Assembly: GCF_003797765.1 (NCBI RefSeq)
Contig: NZ_RKMB01000007.1
Coordinates: 124,001 to 188,000, forward strand
Length of the DNA: 64,000 bases
Source of the DNA: Ramlibacter sp. WS9
GTDB lineage: Bacteria; Pseudomonadota; Gammaproteobacteria; Burkholderiales; Burkholderiaceae_C
Reading direction: 5' to 3'
In this document: piece after piece, positions 20,608 through 29,873 of the stretch
How the letters are laid out: every line of letters starts with the position of its first letter
How positions within the stretch are numbered: the stretch's first letter is position 1
Position numbers and translations under genes: made by a program
The notes under the pieces: model-generated
What the model was told of the DNA's origin: nothing
The model's database searches: none
The model's input: only the letters and a program-made list of their open reading frames with translations

Positions 20608-22404
20608 TCAAGTTTCTCTATACCAGTTCTGCAACTGGGCGAAGTCCAGGTCCCAGCCCGAGAGCCAGGTCACCAGCTTGTTGCCCTGGCCGCGCACGCG
20701 AGGCCGCAGGATAAGCGGGATCACGGCATGGTCGCCGCACACCAGGTCGTTGCACTTGATGAACAGCGCCGCCCGCTTGACCGGGTCGATCTCGCCCTCG
20801 GCCGCGTTGTACGTCTTGTCGTACTCGTCGCTGTGCCAGCGGCAGATGTTGCGCCCTTGCCATTTGTTCGCCTTGGACGAAATCTCGTCCTTGACGTACT
20901 GGTTCATGAAGCGTTCCGGGTCCGGCTGCGTCTGCGTCGTCGTGTACATCTGGATGTCGGCCCAGAACTTCCCGTACGTGTCCGGGTTGGCGACGTCGGA
21001 CGAGAAGAACACCGACGCGGTGACCGACTTGAGTTCCAGGTCGACACCCGCCTTCTGCGCGGCCTGCTTGACCACCGCCTGCTCCTTCTGCCGGATACCG
21101 TTGACGGACGTCTGGTAGACGAACTTCATCTTCTTGCCGCCCTTTTCGCGGATGCCGTCGCTGCCCTTCTTCCAGCCAGCGGTCTCCAGCAGCGCGTTCG
21201 CCTTGTCGATGTTGAACTCCATCTTCATGTTCGGCGACTTGTACTTCGAAGGCGCGTTGAGGAAGTTGGGCGTGGCGATGCCGGTGCGGCCGTAGATGAA
21301 TTGCTGGATCGACTGGCGGTCCATCAGCAGGGCCATGGCCTGGCGCACGGCCGGATCGCTGAAGGCGAAGTGCTTCGACTTGATGCTGGCACGCTCGCCG
21401 TCCACTTCGGTCCACGGATCGGTCATGTTGAGCTGAAGGAACTCGATGTCGCCGCAGGGGATGATCTTGGCGACACCCTTGCCGCCGTCTTCCATGCGCT
21501 TGAGCACTTCGTCTTCCACCTGCAGGTTCCAGGCGTAGTCGTATTCGCCGGTCTGCAGCACGGCCCGCGCCGCCGAGGTCGCGTCACCGCCGCCCTTCAT
21601 TTCGATGGTGTCGAAGTAAGGCTTGTTCGGCATGTGATAGCCGGTGTAGAGCTTGCCGCGGACCATGTCGCCCGGCTTGAAGTCCACGAACTCGTACGGC
21701 CCTGTGCCCACGGGCTTCAGGTTGGCCGGGGCTTCGCGCGACTTGGCGCCCGTGAAAGCACTGAACACGTGCTTGGGCAGGATCATGCCTTCGGCCGCCA
21801 CGAAGCTCGTGGCCCAGAACGGTGTCGCCTTGGCGAAAGTGACCTTGATCGTGTGCGAGTCGACCTTGGTGACGACCACGTCCTTGTAGACCGCGCTTGT
21901 CACCGCGGCCGTGGCCGGGTCCTTCGCGTATTCCCAGGTGAAGACGCAATCGTCTGCCGTAAAGGGCTTGCCGTCATGCCAGGTGACGTTGCGCTTGAGC
22001 TTCCACGTAACGGACTTGCCGTCCGCAGCCACGCCGCCGTTCTCGCGCGTGGGGATTTCCGCCGCGAGGATGGGCACGAGGTTGCCCTCGTTATCCCAGA
22101 CCGCCAGCGACTCATAGAAGATGCGCGAGCCTTCCTGGTCCTTGGTGCCGTTGGCGAAGTGCGGTTGCAGAAGCGTCGCACCTTGCCACCACAGCACTTT
22201 CAGCGCGCCGCCGCCGCCGCGCTTGGTCGGTTTGTAGGCCTGGCTGGCAGGCGCCTGGGCCTGCGCGACCCCGGCATGCATGAGCAGCATCGACGCCATG
22301 GGCGCCGTGAGGCCCACGGACACCATCTGCTGGATGAAGTCGCGGCGCGGCAAACGGCCGCTGCGGACTTCGTCGATGGATTGGCGAATCTCTTTTTCCT
22401 GCAT
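20608..22404 (-). CDS. Peptide-type ABC transporter substrate-binding protein (SBP family 5)
   Basis: A 598-residue family 5 extracytoplasmic solute-binding protein. The N-terminus has a twin-arginine-like signal (LPRRDFIQQMVSVGLTAPMA), so export may be through Tat. Family features include YESLAVWDNEGNLVPILA, VTWKLKRNVTWHDGKPFTAD and FNIDKANALLETAGWKKGSD. I start at MQEKEIRQS (22404), which has GAGGAG seven to eight bases upstream; the frame is open to 22620 but that part overlaps the divergent promoter region. It is the first gene of the operon and sets transporter specificity, which cannot be read from sequence. Confidence 0.94.
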   Translation of the reverse strand: MQEKEIRQSIDEVRSGRLPRRDFIQQMVSVGLTAPMASMLLMHAGVAQAQAPASQAYKPTKRGGGGALKVLWWQGATLLQPHFANGTKDQEGSRIFYESLAVWDNEGNLVPILAAEIPTRENGGVAADGKSVTWKLKRNVTWHDGKPFTADDCVFTWEYAKDPATAAVTSAVYKDVVVTKVDSHTIKVTFAKATPFWATSFVAAEGMILPKHVFSAFTGAKSREAPANLKPVGTGPYEFVDFKPGDMVRGKLYTGYHMPNKPYFDTIEMKGGGDATSAARAVLQTGEYDYAWNLQVEDEVLKRMEDGGKGVAKIIPCGDIEFLQLNMTDPWTEVDGERASIKSKHFAFSDPAVRQAMALLMDRQSIQQFIYGRTGIATPNFLNAPSKYKSPNMKMEFNIDKANALLETAGWKKGSDGIREKGGKKMKFVYQTSVNGIRQKEQAVVKQAAQKAGVDLELKSVTASVFFSSDVANPDTYGKFWADIQMYTTTQTQPDPERFMNQYVKDEISSKANKWQGRNICRWHSDEYDKTYNAAEGEIDPVKRAALFIKCNDLVCGDHAVIPLILRPRVRGQGNKLVTWLSGWDLDFAQLQNWYRET

Positions 22405-22571
22405 GGTAATGCTCCTCGGTGGGAACGAAAGGATGTACGCAACCCGCCGGCAAGGCCACCGTGCAAACACTGATACGCGGCGGGTGGATTTGGACGATCC
22501 CTCGGCTATAAGCAAGTATCCTGCCCGCCGCGCGCTCGCCATGACGCGCCGGCTCGACTCCAAGGAAGCCC

Positions 22572-24284
22572 ATGCGACTGCCCAACCTGCTTGCCACCCG
22601 CCGCGGACGCCTGTTCGCATTCTTCAGCCTCTACATCACCGAGGGAATTCCCTTGGGTTTCGCCGCCACGGCGGTGGCGACACAGCTGAGGCGGCAGGGC
22701 GTGGGCCCGGCGGAGATCGGCGCCTTCGTCGCGTCGTTCTACCTGCCATGGGCCTTCAAGTGGGCTTTCGGTCCCTTCGTCGATGTATTCCGTTCGCAGC
22801 GCTTCGGTCACCGGCGTGGCTGGATATTGCTCACCCAGGTCATGATGGCCGCCACCCTGCTGGCGCTGGTGGCGGTGCCGCTGCCCACCGGCCTGGGAAT
22901 CTTCACCGCCATCCTGCTGGTGCACAACACCTTCGGCGCGATCCAGGACGTAGCCATCGACTCCCTCGCCGTCAACAGCTTGAGCGAGGACGAACGCGGG
23001 CTGGCCAACGGGCTGATGTTCGCGGGCGCCTCGGTGGGCACGGCGATCGGCGGTGCCGGCGTGCTGTTCATGATGAGCTACACCGGCTTCCAGGCCAGCT
23101 TCGTCATGGTAGCGGTGGCCATCCTGGCCGTGACGGCCTTCATTGTCCTGCCCATGAAAGAGGCGGTGGCCGAAAACCTGGGCGCCGCCGCCGCCAGCGC
23201 GGGAACCGCCTGGCGTGCAGCAGGCGCAGAGATGAAAGCCTTCGCGGTTCAGTCGTTCCGCTCCTTCATCGGCACACGCGGCGCTTTTTCCGGCGTGTTC
23301 TTCGCCCTGCTACCGGCCGGCGCGATGTCGCTGGGCCTGGCATTGCAATCCAACCTGGCGGTCGAACTGGGCATGGACGACGACCAGGTAGGCGCGCTCA
23401 GCCTGTGGACGCAAATCATCTCGGCCGCCTGCATGGTGCTGGGCGGCTGGCTGTCGGACAAGTGGGGCCGCCGCCGCACCCTGGCCGTGTACCTGAGCGG
23501 CATGAGCCTGCCGGTGCTGTACCTGATGTGGGTGCTGCAGCAGCACGGCTACGTGATGCCCCACGCGCCCGGCGGTCCGGTCATGCCCGCGCTGATCACG
23601 GCGCTGTGGATCTCGTCGATCTGGTATTCGGTCTTCCAGGGACTCATGTACGGCACGCGTTCAGCCATCATGATGGACATCACCAACCCCGCCGTCGCCG
23701 CCACTCAGTTCACCGCCTACATGGCGATGATGAACCTGGCCATCGCCATCGCTGCCGGGTGGCAGGGCGCGGCTGTCGAGGCATGGGGCTACCCGGTCAC
23801 GCTGCTCGTCGACGCGATCACCGGCGTGATCTGCGTGCTGCTGCTCCCATGGATGAAGCGACAAGCCGGCGAGTTCAGCGATGCGCTGGCCGAAGGACGC
23901 GCGCGCAAATCAGCGCTGGTGTTGGGCCTGTGCTGCCTGGGCTGGTTGCTCTACTGGGCCAACCACGAGCTGTTGGGCAAGGGCCAGCCGATGATGGGCA
24001 CCTTCTTCACGCTGGTGTTCATCGCCTCCGCGCTGTTCCTGCTGGCCGGTCGCGAGGTGCTGGGCGAAGCGGCCGGGATCTGGCGCAAGGCGTCGCTGTG
24101 GGTCGCCCCGTTGCTGCTGTTGATGTACGGCCGCTACTGGGCCGACAAGCTGGCCGGCGTTCCGGCCCTGCGATCGGCCGCCGAAGTGTTCATCTACGCC
24201 GTGCCCCTGGCAGCGGGGATCGTGCTGCTGGCGATGGCCGCTCGCAGCTGGCAGGCCCTGGCGCCGCGCGTGCAGCCGGCGTGA
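22572..24284 (+). CDS. MFS transporter, AmpG/SLC33-like
   Basis: A 570-residue polytopic membrane protein with 12 or more hydrophobic segments. The N-terminal pattern ITEGIPLGFAATAVATQLRR and the motif AIQDVAIDSLAVNSLSEDER resemble the AmpG (muropeptide permease) and SLC33-type branch of the major facilitator superfamily. AmpG proteins import anhydro-muropeptides for wall recycling, but the assignment to that substrate is only suggested by these motifs. Divergent from the peptide transporter operon across 167 bp. No wall-recycling gene is adjacent. Confidence 0.8.
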   Translation: MRLPNLLATRRGRLFAFFSLYITEGIPLGFAATAVATQLRRQGVGPAEIGAFVASFYLPWAFKWAFGPFVDVFRSQRFGHRRGWILLTQVMMAATLLALVAVPLPTGLGIFTAILLVHNTFGAIQDVAIDSLAVNSLSEDERGLANGLMFAGASVGTAIGGAGVLFMMSYTGFQASFVMVAVAILAVTAFIVLPMKEAVAENLGAAAASAGTAWRAAGAEMKAFAVQSFRSFIGTRGAFSGVFFALLPAGAMSLGLALQSNLAVELGMDDDQVGALSLWTQIISAACMVLGGWLSDKWGRRRTLAVYLSGMSLPVLYLMWVLQQHGYVMPHAPGGPVMPALITALWISSIWYSVFQGLMYGTRSAIMMDITNPAVAATQFTAYMAMMNLAIAIAAGWQGAAVEAWGYPVTLLVDAITGVICVLLLPWMKRQAGEFSDALAEGRARKSALVLGLCCLGWLLYWANHELLGKGQPMMGTFFTLVFIASALFLLAGREVLGEAAGIWRKASLWVAPLLLLMYGRYWADKLAGVPALRSAAEVFIYAVPLAAGIVLLAMAARSWQALAPRVQPA

Positions 24285-24365
24285 ATTTCGCCATGCTTGA
24301 GATTGATATTCGATAGTCGGCCTATCGTATTGATTGATAGGCGGTGACCGGCCAAACTCCCAGGC

Positions 24366-24396
24366 TGTCATGCCGGACTCGATTCGGCATCCATGA
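24366..24396. repeat. Palindromic repeat, family C, intergenic copy
   Basis: TGTCATGCCGGACTCGATTC followed by GGCATCCATGA: a short stem (ATGCCG/CGGCAT) around a CTCGA-containing loop. Related copies lie inside the gene at 26674-28254 (27298-27370) and, with compensating stem changes, at 42250-42280. Its final ATG (24393) creates a false start for the following gene. Confidence 0.75.
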
Positions 24397-24440
24397 CGTC
24401 GGCATTCGTCGCATGGGTTGCGACAATCTTGGAGACCCGC

Positions 24441-26669
24441 TTGGAAGTTTCATTCGCTAAGGAAATCGAATCCCTTCGCCTCGGCCATGGCCAGACCTTC
24501 CACGGTGAAGGCATCCTGGCCATCACCAAGGCGCTGCTGCAGTCGGGCGTGGCGTATGTGGGCGGCTACCAGGGCGCGCCCGTGTCGCACCTGCTCGACG
24601 TCATGGTGCAGGCCAAGCCTTACATGGACGAGCTGGGCGTGCACGTCGAGGCCTGCTCCAACGAAGCATCCGCCGCCGCCATGCTGGGCGCGTCGATCCA
24701 CTACCCGCTGCGCGGCGCCGTCACGTGGAAGTCCATCGTCGGCACCAACGTCGCGTCGGACGCGCTGTCCAACCTGTCGTCACCCGGCGTCAAGGGCGGG
24801 GCGCTGATCGTCGTGGGCGAGGACTACGGCGAAGGTGCATCGGTTATCCAGGAACGCACCCATGCCTATGCGCTGAAGTCGAGCATGTGCCTGCTCGATC
24901 CGCGCCCCGACCTGGGCGTGATGGTGAAGATGGTCGAGCATGGGTTCCGCCTCTCGGAAGCGTCCAACATGCCGTGCATCCTGGAACTGCGCATCCGCGC
25001 TTGCCACGTACGCGGCAGCTTCGACGCCAAGGACAACGTGGCACCGGCGGTATCGACGCGCGCGCTGATGGAGAACCCCGCGGGTTTCGACTACATGAAG
25101 CTGGCGCATCCGCCCGTCACCTTCCGCCAGGAAAAGCTCAAGGGCGAAGAGCGCATTCCCGCAGCGCGCAAGTACATCGCGGAGAACCAGCTGAACGAAC
25201 TGCTGCCGGGCAAGCACGCCGACCTGGGGATCATCGTGCAGGGCGGCCTCTACAACTCGACCATCCGTAGCCTCCAGCAGCTCGGCCTGGCGGATGCTTT
25301 CGGCGACAGCGACATACCGGTGCTCGTGCTCAACGTCACGTACCCGCTGGTGCCGGAACAGGTCGCCGATTTCTGCGTCGGCAAACGTGCCGTGCTCGTC
25401 GTCGAGGAAGGCCAGCCCGAATACATCGAGCAGGAGATCGCCACGCTGCTGCGGCGGCGCGACATCCAGACGAAGCTGCACGGCAAGGACTTGCTGCCGA
25501 TGGCAGGGGAGTACGGCGTGGAGGTGCTGGCGCAGGGCGTGCTGGCTTTCACGGACTTGCATTTGCGTTTGCTCCCTCTCCCTCTGGGAGAGGGCGGGGG
25601 TGAGGGCAGCACGCCCCTCACCCCAACCCTCTCCCCAAAGGGGAGAGGGAGCTTGAAAACCGCACGCGATTGGCTTGCCGCCAACCGCGACCGCCGCGCC
25701 GCCGTCGCCGCGCAGCTGGCGAAGCCCCTGCCCGCCCGGCCACCCAGCTTTTGCATCGGCTGCCCCGAACGCCCGGTGTTCTCGGCGCTGAAAATGACGC
25801 AGCAGGACATCGGCGCCGTGCACATCTCGGGCGACATCGGCTGCCATGCCTTCGCCACCTTCGAGCCCTTTTCCATGGGCCATTCCATCCTCGGCTACGG
25901 CATGAGCCTGGCGAGCCGTGCGGGTGTTTCGCCGATGATGCAGCGGCGCACCTTGTCCATCATGGGCGACGGCGGCTTCTGGCACAACGGCCTCTTGACC
26001 GGCGTGCAGAGCGCGCTCTTCAACCACGACGACGCGGTGCTGCTGATCTTCAAGAACGGCTACTCGTCGGCCACCGGCACGCAGGACCTGATCTCCACGC
26101 CGGGCAGCGCGTCGAAAGAGATGGCCGATGGCGGGATGCAGAGCCAGACCCATACCAACACGACGATCGAGTCGACGCTGCAAGGACTGGGCGTGCAGTG
26201 GCTGCGCACCGTTCACACCTATCACGTGGACAAGATGAAGGCGACACTGAAAGACGCCTTCACCAGCGACTTCAACGGCCTGAAGGTCATCGTGGCCGAG
26301 GGTGAATGCCAGCTGGAGCGCCAACGCCGCATCAAGCCCTGGATCGCCGGCCTGCTGAAGAAGGGCCAGCGCGTGATGCGCGTGAAGTACGGCGTCGACG
26401 AGGACGTGTGCAATGGCGATCATGCGTGCATCCGTCTTTCGGGCTGCCCCACGCTCACCATCAAGGACAACCCGGATCCGCTCAAGGTCGACCCGGTCGC
26501 GGTGGTGATCGACGGCTGCGTGGGCTGTGGCCTGTGCGGCGAGAACGCGCATGCCGCCACACTCTGCCCCAGCTTCTACCGCGCGGAAGTGATCCAGAAC
26601 CCCAAGTGGCATGAACGGCTCGCCGGCGCGGTGCGCGGCGCTTTCGTTCGTGCGTTGCAAACGGCGTGA
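24441..26669 (+). CDS. Indolepyruvate ferredoxin oxidoreductase-like subunit, TPP and 4Fe-4S (IorA-like)
   Basis: About 742 residues. It belongs to the 2-oxoacid:ferredoxin oxidoreductases, which decarboxylate aryl-pyruvates to acyl-CoA with TPP and iron-sulfur clusters. The N-terminal pyrimidine-binding domain (GQTFHGEGILAITKALLQSG) is followed by the TPP domain (CIGCPERPVF; HISGDIGCHAFATFEPFSMG; SIMGDGGFWHNGLL). A C-terminal ferredoxin-like segment carries CVGCGLCGENAHAATLCP. I prefer TTG 24441 as start: GGAGA sits at 24431-24435 and homology begins there, whereas ATG 24393 belongs to a repeat. An 82 bp palindromic repeat is inserted in frame at 25571-25652. The partner subunit follows after four bases. 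Confidence 0.9.
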   Translation: MEVSFAKEIESLRLGHGQTFHGEGILAITKALLQSGVAYVGGYQGAPVSHLLDVMVQAKPYMDELGVHVEACSNEASAAAMLGASIHYPLRGAVTWKSIVGTNVASDALSNLSSPGVKGGALIVVGEDYGEGASVIQERTHAYALKSSMCLLDPRPDLGVMVKMVEHGFRLSEASNMPCILELRIRACHVRGSFDAKDNVAPAVSTRALMENPAGFDYMKLAHPPVTFRQEKLKGEERIPAARKYIAENQLNELLPGKHADLGIIVQGGLYNSTIRSLQQLGLADAFGDSDIPVLVLNVTYPLVPEQVADFCVGKRAVLVVEEGQPEYIEQEIATLLRRRDIQTKLHGKDLLPMAGEYGVEVLAQGVLAFTDLHLRLLPLPLGEGGGEGSTPLTPTLSPKGRGSLKTARDWLAANRDRRAAVAAQLAKPLPARPPSFCIGCPERPVFSALKMTQQDIGAVHISGDIGCHAFATFEPFSMGHSILGYGMSLASRAGVSPMMQRRTLSIMGDGGFWHNGLLTGVQSALFNHDDAVLLIFKNGYSSATGTQDLISTPGSASKEMADGGMQSQTHTNTTIESTLQGLGVQWLRTVHTYHVDKMKATLKDAFTSDFNGLKVIVAEGECQLERQRRIKPWIAGLLKKGQRVMRVKYGVDEDVCNGDHACIRLSGCPTLTIKDNPDPLKVDPVAVVIDGCVGCGLCGENAHAATLCPSFYRAEVIQNPKWHERLAGAVRGAFVRALQTA
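25571..25652. repeat. 82 bp double palindrome, family B, inside the IorA-like gene
   Basis: Two inverted copies of the family B element form one large palindrome, from GCTCCCTCTCCC at the left end to GGGAGAGGGAGC at the right. It is translated as a low-complexity Leu/Gly/Pro segment (LLPLPLGEGGGEGSTPLTPT and onward) between the transketolase-like domain and the TPP domain, and keeps the frame open. Confidence 0.85.
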
Positions 26670-26673
26670 TGCG

Positions 26674-28254
26674 ATGAAGACTGCAAGACCCATCTCCTTG
26701 TTGATCTGCGCGCTCGGCGGCGAGGGCGGCGGCGTATTGACCGAGTGGATCGTCGACGCGGCACGCCGCGCGGGCTATCCGGTCCAGGCGACGTCGATTC
26801 CGGGTGTGGCGCAGCGCACCGGCGCCACCACCTACTACGTCGAAGTTTTCCCGGTGCCGCAAGCCGAACTCGGCGGGCGGCGCCCGGTGTTCAGCCTGAG
26901 CCCCGTGCCCGGCGCACTGGACGCGATGGTCTCGTCGGAGCTGCTCGAGACCGTGCGCCAGATCGGCAACGGCATGAGCTCTCCGGACCGGACGCTGGTG
27001 ATCACCTCATCGGGCCGCACCTTGACGACGCAGGAGCGGATGCAGTTGGCCGACGGGCGTGCAGACAGTGGCGACTTGCTGAGCGTGGTGGACGCGTACA
27101 GCCGCGCGCACCATGTGTTCGACATGGGCGCGGTCGCGAAGGAAGCTGGAACGGTCGTCAGTGCGGTGATGCTGGGTGCCTTGGCGGGGAGCGGCGTGTT
27201 TCCGATGGCGCGCGAGGACTATGAGGCGGTGGTGAAGGAGTCCGGTGCGTCGGCGGCGGCGAGCTTGCGAGGTTTCGCCGCGGCGCACGACTTTGTTTGT
27301 CATGCCGAACTCGATCCGGCTCCCACGGCTAACCCCCACCCTGTCATGCCGGACTCGATCCGGCATCCATCGTCGCACGCCGATTCCTTTCCCGTGCAAG
27401 TCCAGGACATGCTCGCACTCGGCCACGCGCGCATGCTCGAGTACCAGGGCCCCGCCTACGCGGCGCTGTACCTGCAGCGCCTGCAGCGCGTCCTCGACGC
27501 CGAGCGCGCCGCCGATCCTTCTGCTGCGCACAACTTCGCGACAACCCGCGAAATGGCGCGCTGGCTCGCTTTGTGGATGGCCTTCGACGACATCGTGCGC
27601 GTGGCCGACCTGAAGAGCCGCGCCAGCCGGTGGCAACGCGTGAAGGCCGAAGTGAAAGCCGGAGACGACGACCTGCTTCGCGTGTACGACCACTTCAAGC
27701 CGGGTGCGCCCGAATTCGCCGCGCTGTTGCCGGCATCGTTGGCAGCACGCGTGCTGCGCTGGGACCGCGCCCGCGTGATCAAAGGCAAGCCCGCTTGGGC
27801 GCTGCCGCTCAAGATTGGCACGCACTCCGTGTTTGGCATGCTGGCGCTGCGAACACTGGCTTCGCTCAAGTGGCTTCGCGTGCGCGGCAGCCGCTACGCC
27901 AACGAGCAAGCCATGATCGACAAATGGCTGATCGGCGTGGTCGACGGCACACAGCGCGATTGGCAGTTGGGCCACGAGATCGCCTTGTGCGGCCGCCTGA
28001 TCAAGGGCTACGGCGCGACCAACGAGCGCGGCAAGGAGAACCTGCTGCACGTTCTGGACCATCTCGCACATGGCGAGTCCGCCGCGCAGAGCGCCGAGGC
28101 GATCGCAGCCGCGCGCGAAGCCGCGCTGGCCGACGACGCGGGCAAGGCATTCGATTCCGCGTTGGTGCAACACGGTGCCCCGCCGCGCCCCGTCAAGGAA
28201 CAGCCGATCCGGTTCGTGCGCAAACCAAAAACCAGCGCTGCCGCGCCGAGCTGA
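26674..28254 (+). CDS. Indolepyruvate oxidoreductase beta-type subunit with C-terminal extension (IorB-like)
   Basis: About 526 residues. The N-terminal part is the gamma/beta domain of 2-oxoacid oxidoreductases (LLICALGGEGGGVLTEWIVD, then QATSIPGVAQRTGATTYYVE). The C-terminal about 280 residues form the extension found in the proteobacterial fused form (DUF6537-like). Start ATG 26674 lies four bases after the alpha stop, so the two are translated together. A family C repeat pair (27298-27370) interrupts the middle and is read in frame as PVMPDSIRHPS. If functional, the pair would oxidise an aryl-pyruvate and pass electrons to an unknown acceptor. Confidence 0.88.
   Translation: MKTARPISLLICALGGEGGGVLTEWIVDAARRAGYPVQATSIPGVAQRTGATTYYVEVFPVPQAELGGRRPVFSLSPVPGALDAMVSSELLETVRQIGNGMSSPDRTLVITSSGRTLTTQERMQLADGRADSGDLLSVVDAYSRAHHVFDMGAVAKEAGTVVSAVMLGALAGSGVFPMAREDYEAVVKESGASAAASLRGFAAAHDFVCHAELDPAPTANPHPVMPDSIRHPSSHADSFPVQVQDMLALGHARMLEYQGPAYAALYLQRLQRVLDAERAADPSAAHNFATTREMARWLALWMAFDDIVRVADLKSRASRWQRVKAEVKAGDDDLLRVYDHFKPGAPEFAALLPASLAARVLRWDRARVIKGKPAWALPLKIGTHSVFGMLALRTLASLKWLRVRGSRYANEQAMIDKWLIGVVDGTQRDWQLGHEIALCGRLIKGYGATNERGKENLLHVLDHLAHGESAAQSAEAIAAAREAALADDAGKAFDSALVQHGAPPRPVKEQPIRFVRKPKTSAAAPS
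27298..27370. repeat. Two tandem family C palindromes inside the IorB-like gene
   Basis: TGTCATGCCGAACTCGATCC at 27298 and TGTCATGCCGGACTCGATCC at 27342, about 44 bp apart. The second is complete with GGCATCCAT at its end. Both are in the same orientation and within the coding frame, at the boundary between the N-terminal domain and the C-terminal extension. Confidence 0.8.
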
Positions 28255-28279
28255 CAATGAATCTTGCAAGGAGACAACA

Positions 28280-29263
28280 ATGAAATCGTTCTTCCTCACC
28301 CGGCGCGCCCTGCTCGCCGCTGCCGTGCTGGCGCTTGGCGCCACAGCGCCCACGGCCTATGCGCAAACCTGGCCCGCCAAACCGATCCGCGTCGTCGTCA
28401 ACTTCCCGCCCGGCGGCGCCGCCGACCAGTTGGCGCGTGCCATCGGCCTGCCACTGCAGGAAGCGCTGGGCCAGCCCGTGGTGGTGGAGAACCGCGCCGG
28501 CGCCAACGGCAACATCGGCGGCGAGGTCGTGGCCAAGTCGCCGGCCGATGGCTACACGCTGCTCATGAGCTCGGGCGGCATGGTCTCGGTCAACCCGCAC
28601 ATCTACCCGAAGATGGCGTTCGATCCGGCCAAGGACCTGGTGCCGGTGGCATCGGCCGCGCGCGTGCTGGTGTACCTGGTGGCCAAGCCCTCGCTGCCCG
28701 CCGACAACATCCAGGACTTCATCAAGTACGTCAAGGCCAACCCCGGTCGCCTCTCTTATGGCTCGCCGGGCAGCGGCAGCTCGCCGCACCTGGCCGGCGA
28801 AATGCTCAAGAGCCAGGCCGGCCTGTTCGCCGTGCACGTGCCCTACCGCGGCGCGGCACCCGCTTTGCAGGACTTGCTGGCCGGCCAACTCGACTTCTAC
28901 TTCGATCCCGGCATCGGCCTGCAGCAGGTCAAGGCCGGCAAGCTCAAGCTGCTGGCGGTCGGCAGCCCGAAGCGCTCGCCGATGTTCCCCAACGTGCCGA
29001 CGCTGGCCGAGGCGGGGCTGAAAGGCTTCGATGCCGACACGGTGTTCGGCTTCTACGCGCCCGCCGGCACACCGCCCGACGTGGTGACCCGCCTGAACCG
29101 CGAGATCAACAAGGTGCTGGGCACGCAGGCCGTAAAGGACCGCGTCCTGGCGATGGGTGGCGAGGCCCTGCCGCTGACGCCGGCCGAGTTCGGCACAAAG
29201 GCGATGGAGGATTCGAAGCGATTCGGTGCGGTCATCAAGGACCGGAAGATCACGGCCGATTGA
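28280..29263 (+). CDS. Bug-family tripartite tricarboxylate transporter substrate-binding protein
   Basis: A 327-residue periplasmic binding protein of the Bug/TctC family, abundant in Burkholderiales. It has a signal peptide (cleavage after AYAQ), the opening WPAKPIRVVVNFPPGGAADQ, the family motif VVVENRAGANGNIGGEVVAK and SPADGYTLLM. AAGGAGA lies about five bases before ATG 28280. It follows the oxidoreductase pair closely and may deliver a carboxylic acid linked to that pathway. No TctA/TctB membrane partners are present here, which is usual for Bug proteins. Confidence 0.94.
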   Translation: MKSFFLTRRALLAAAVLALGATAPTAYAQTWPAKPIRVVVNFPPGGAADQLARAIGLPLQEALGQPVVVENRAGANGNIGGEVVAKSPADGYTLLMSSGGMVSVNPHIYPKMAFDPAKDLVPVASAARVLVYLVAKPSLPADNIQDFIKYVKANPGRLSYGSPGSGSSPHLAGEMLKSQAGLFAVHVPYRGAAPALQDLLAGQLDFYFDPGIGLQQVKAGKLKLLAVGSPKRSPMFPNVPTLAEAGLKGFDADTVFGFYAPAGTPPDVVTRLNREINKVLGTQAVKDRVLAMGGEALPLTPAEFGTKAMEDSKRFGAVIKDRKITAD

Positions 29264-29270
29264 ATAGATG

Positions 29271-29349
29271 ACCCACCCCCGAAGCGCCTACGGCGCTTCC
29301 CCCTCAAGGGGGCGCCACCAGCGGCCCGGCAAAGCCGGTTCCGCGGTGG
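29271..29349. repeat. Dispersed ~78 bp repeat, family A, copy 3 (inverted)
   Basis: Read on the minus strand it begins CCACCGCGGAACCGGCTTTG and follows the same order of hairpins as the copies at 4724 and 16619. It fills most of the gap between the Bug gene and the thioesterase gene. Confidence 0.82.
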
Positions 29350-29385
29350 CCACCCGAATGATGCAGCGACACAGCGACTAAGCAG

Positions 29386-29799
29386 ATGACAAGAATCGTG
29401 ATTTATCAGCAACGCGTCGAATTCGGCGACTGCGACCCGGCGCGCATCGTCTGGTTCCCCAACTTCTTCCGCTGGATCGATGCGGCTTCGCGGCACTTCT
29501 TCATCCAATGCGGCGTGCCGCCCTGGCACGAGACGGAGAAGTCGATGGGTGTGATCGGCACGCCACTGGTCGACACGCATGCCAAGTTCATCCGCACGGC
29601 GAGCTACGGCGACGTGCTGCAGATCCACACGAGCGTGGCCGAATGGCGGAGCAAGAGCTTCGTGCAGCGCTACCGGGTAACCCGCAACGACGAGCCCATC
29701 ATGGAGTGCGACGAGGTGCGCATCTTCGGCGGTCGGCGCGAGGACGGCAGCATGCGCGCGCTGCCCGTTCCGGATGAGATACGCCGGCTCTGCGAGTAA
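29386..29799 (+). CDS. Acyl-CoA thioesterase, 4-hydroxybenzoyl-CoA thioesterase type
   Basis: A 137-residue hotdog-fold thioesterase. The motif VEFGDCDPARIVWFPNFFRW matches the active-site helix of Pseudomonas-type 4-hydroxybenzoyl-CoA thioesterases; the Asp in CDPARIV is the catalytic nucleophile in that family. It probably releases an aromatic or aryl-acetic acid from its CoA ester. With the oxidoreductase pair upstream this suggests aryl-CoA turnover, but the repeat in between may separate the transcripts. Confidence 0.92.
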   Translation: MTRIVIYQQRVEFGDCDPARIVWFPNFFRWIDAASRHFFIQCGVPPWHETEKSMGVIGTPLVDTHAKFIRTASYGDVLQIHTSVAEWRSKSFVQRYRVTRNDEPIMECDEVRIFGGRREDGSMRALPVPDEIRRLCE

Positions 29800-29873
29800 A
29801 GCTCCGGCTGAACTCTTGCGCCCTGCCGGGATCGGAATCACCATCAGGTCCGGTCACCGAAAAGGAGCCCCCC

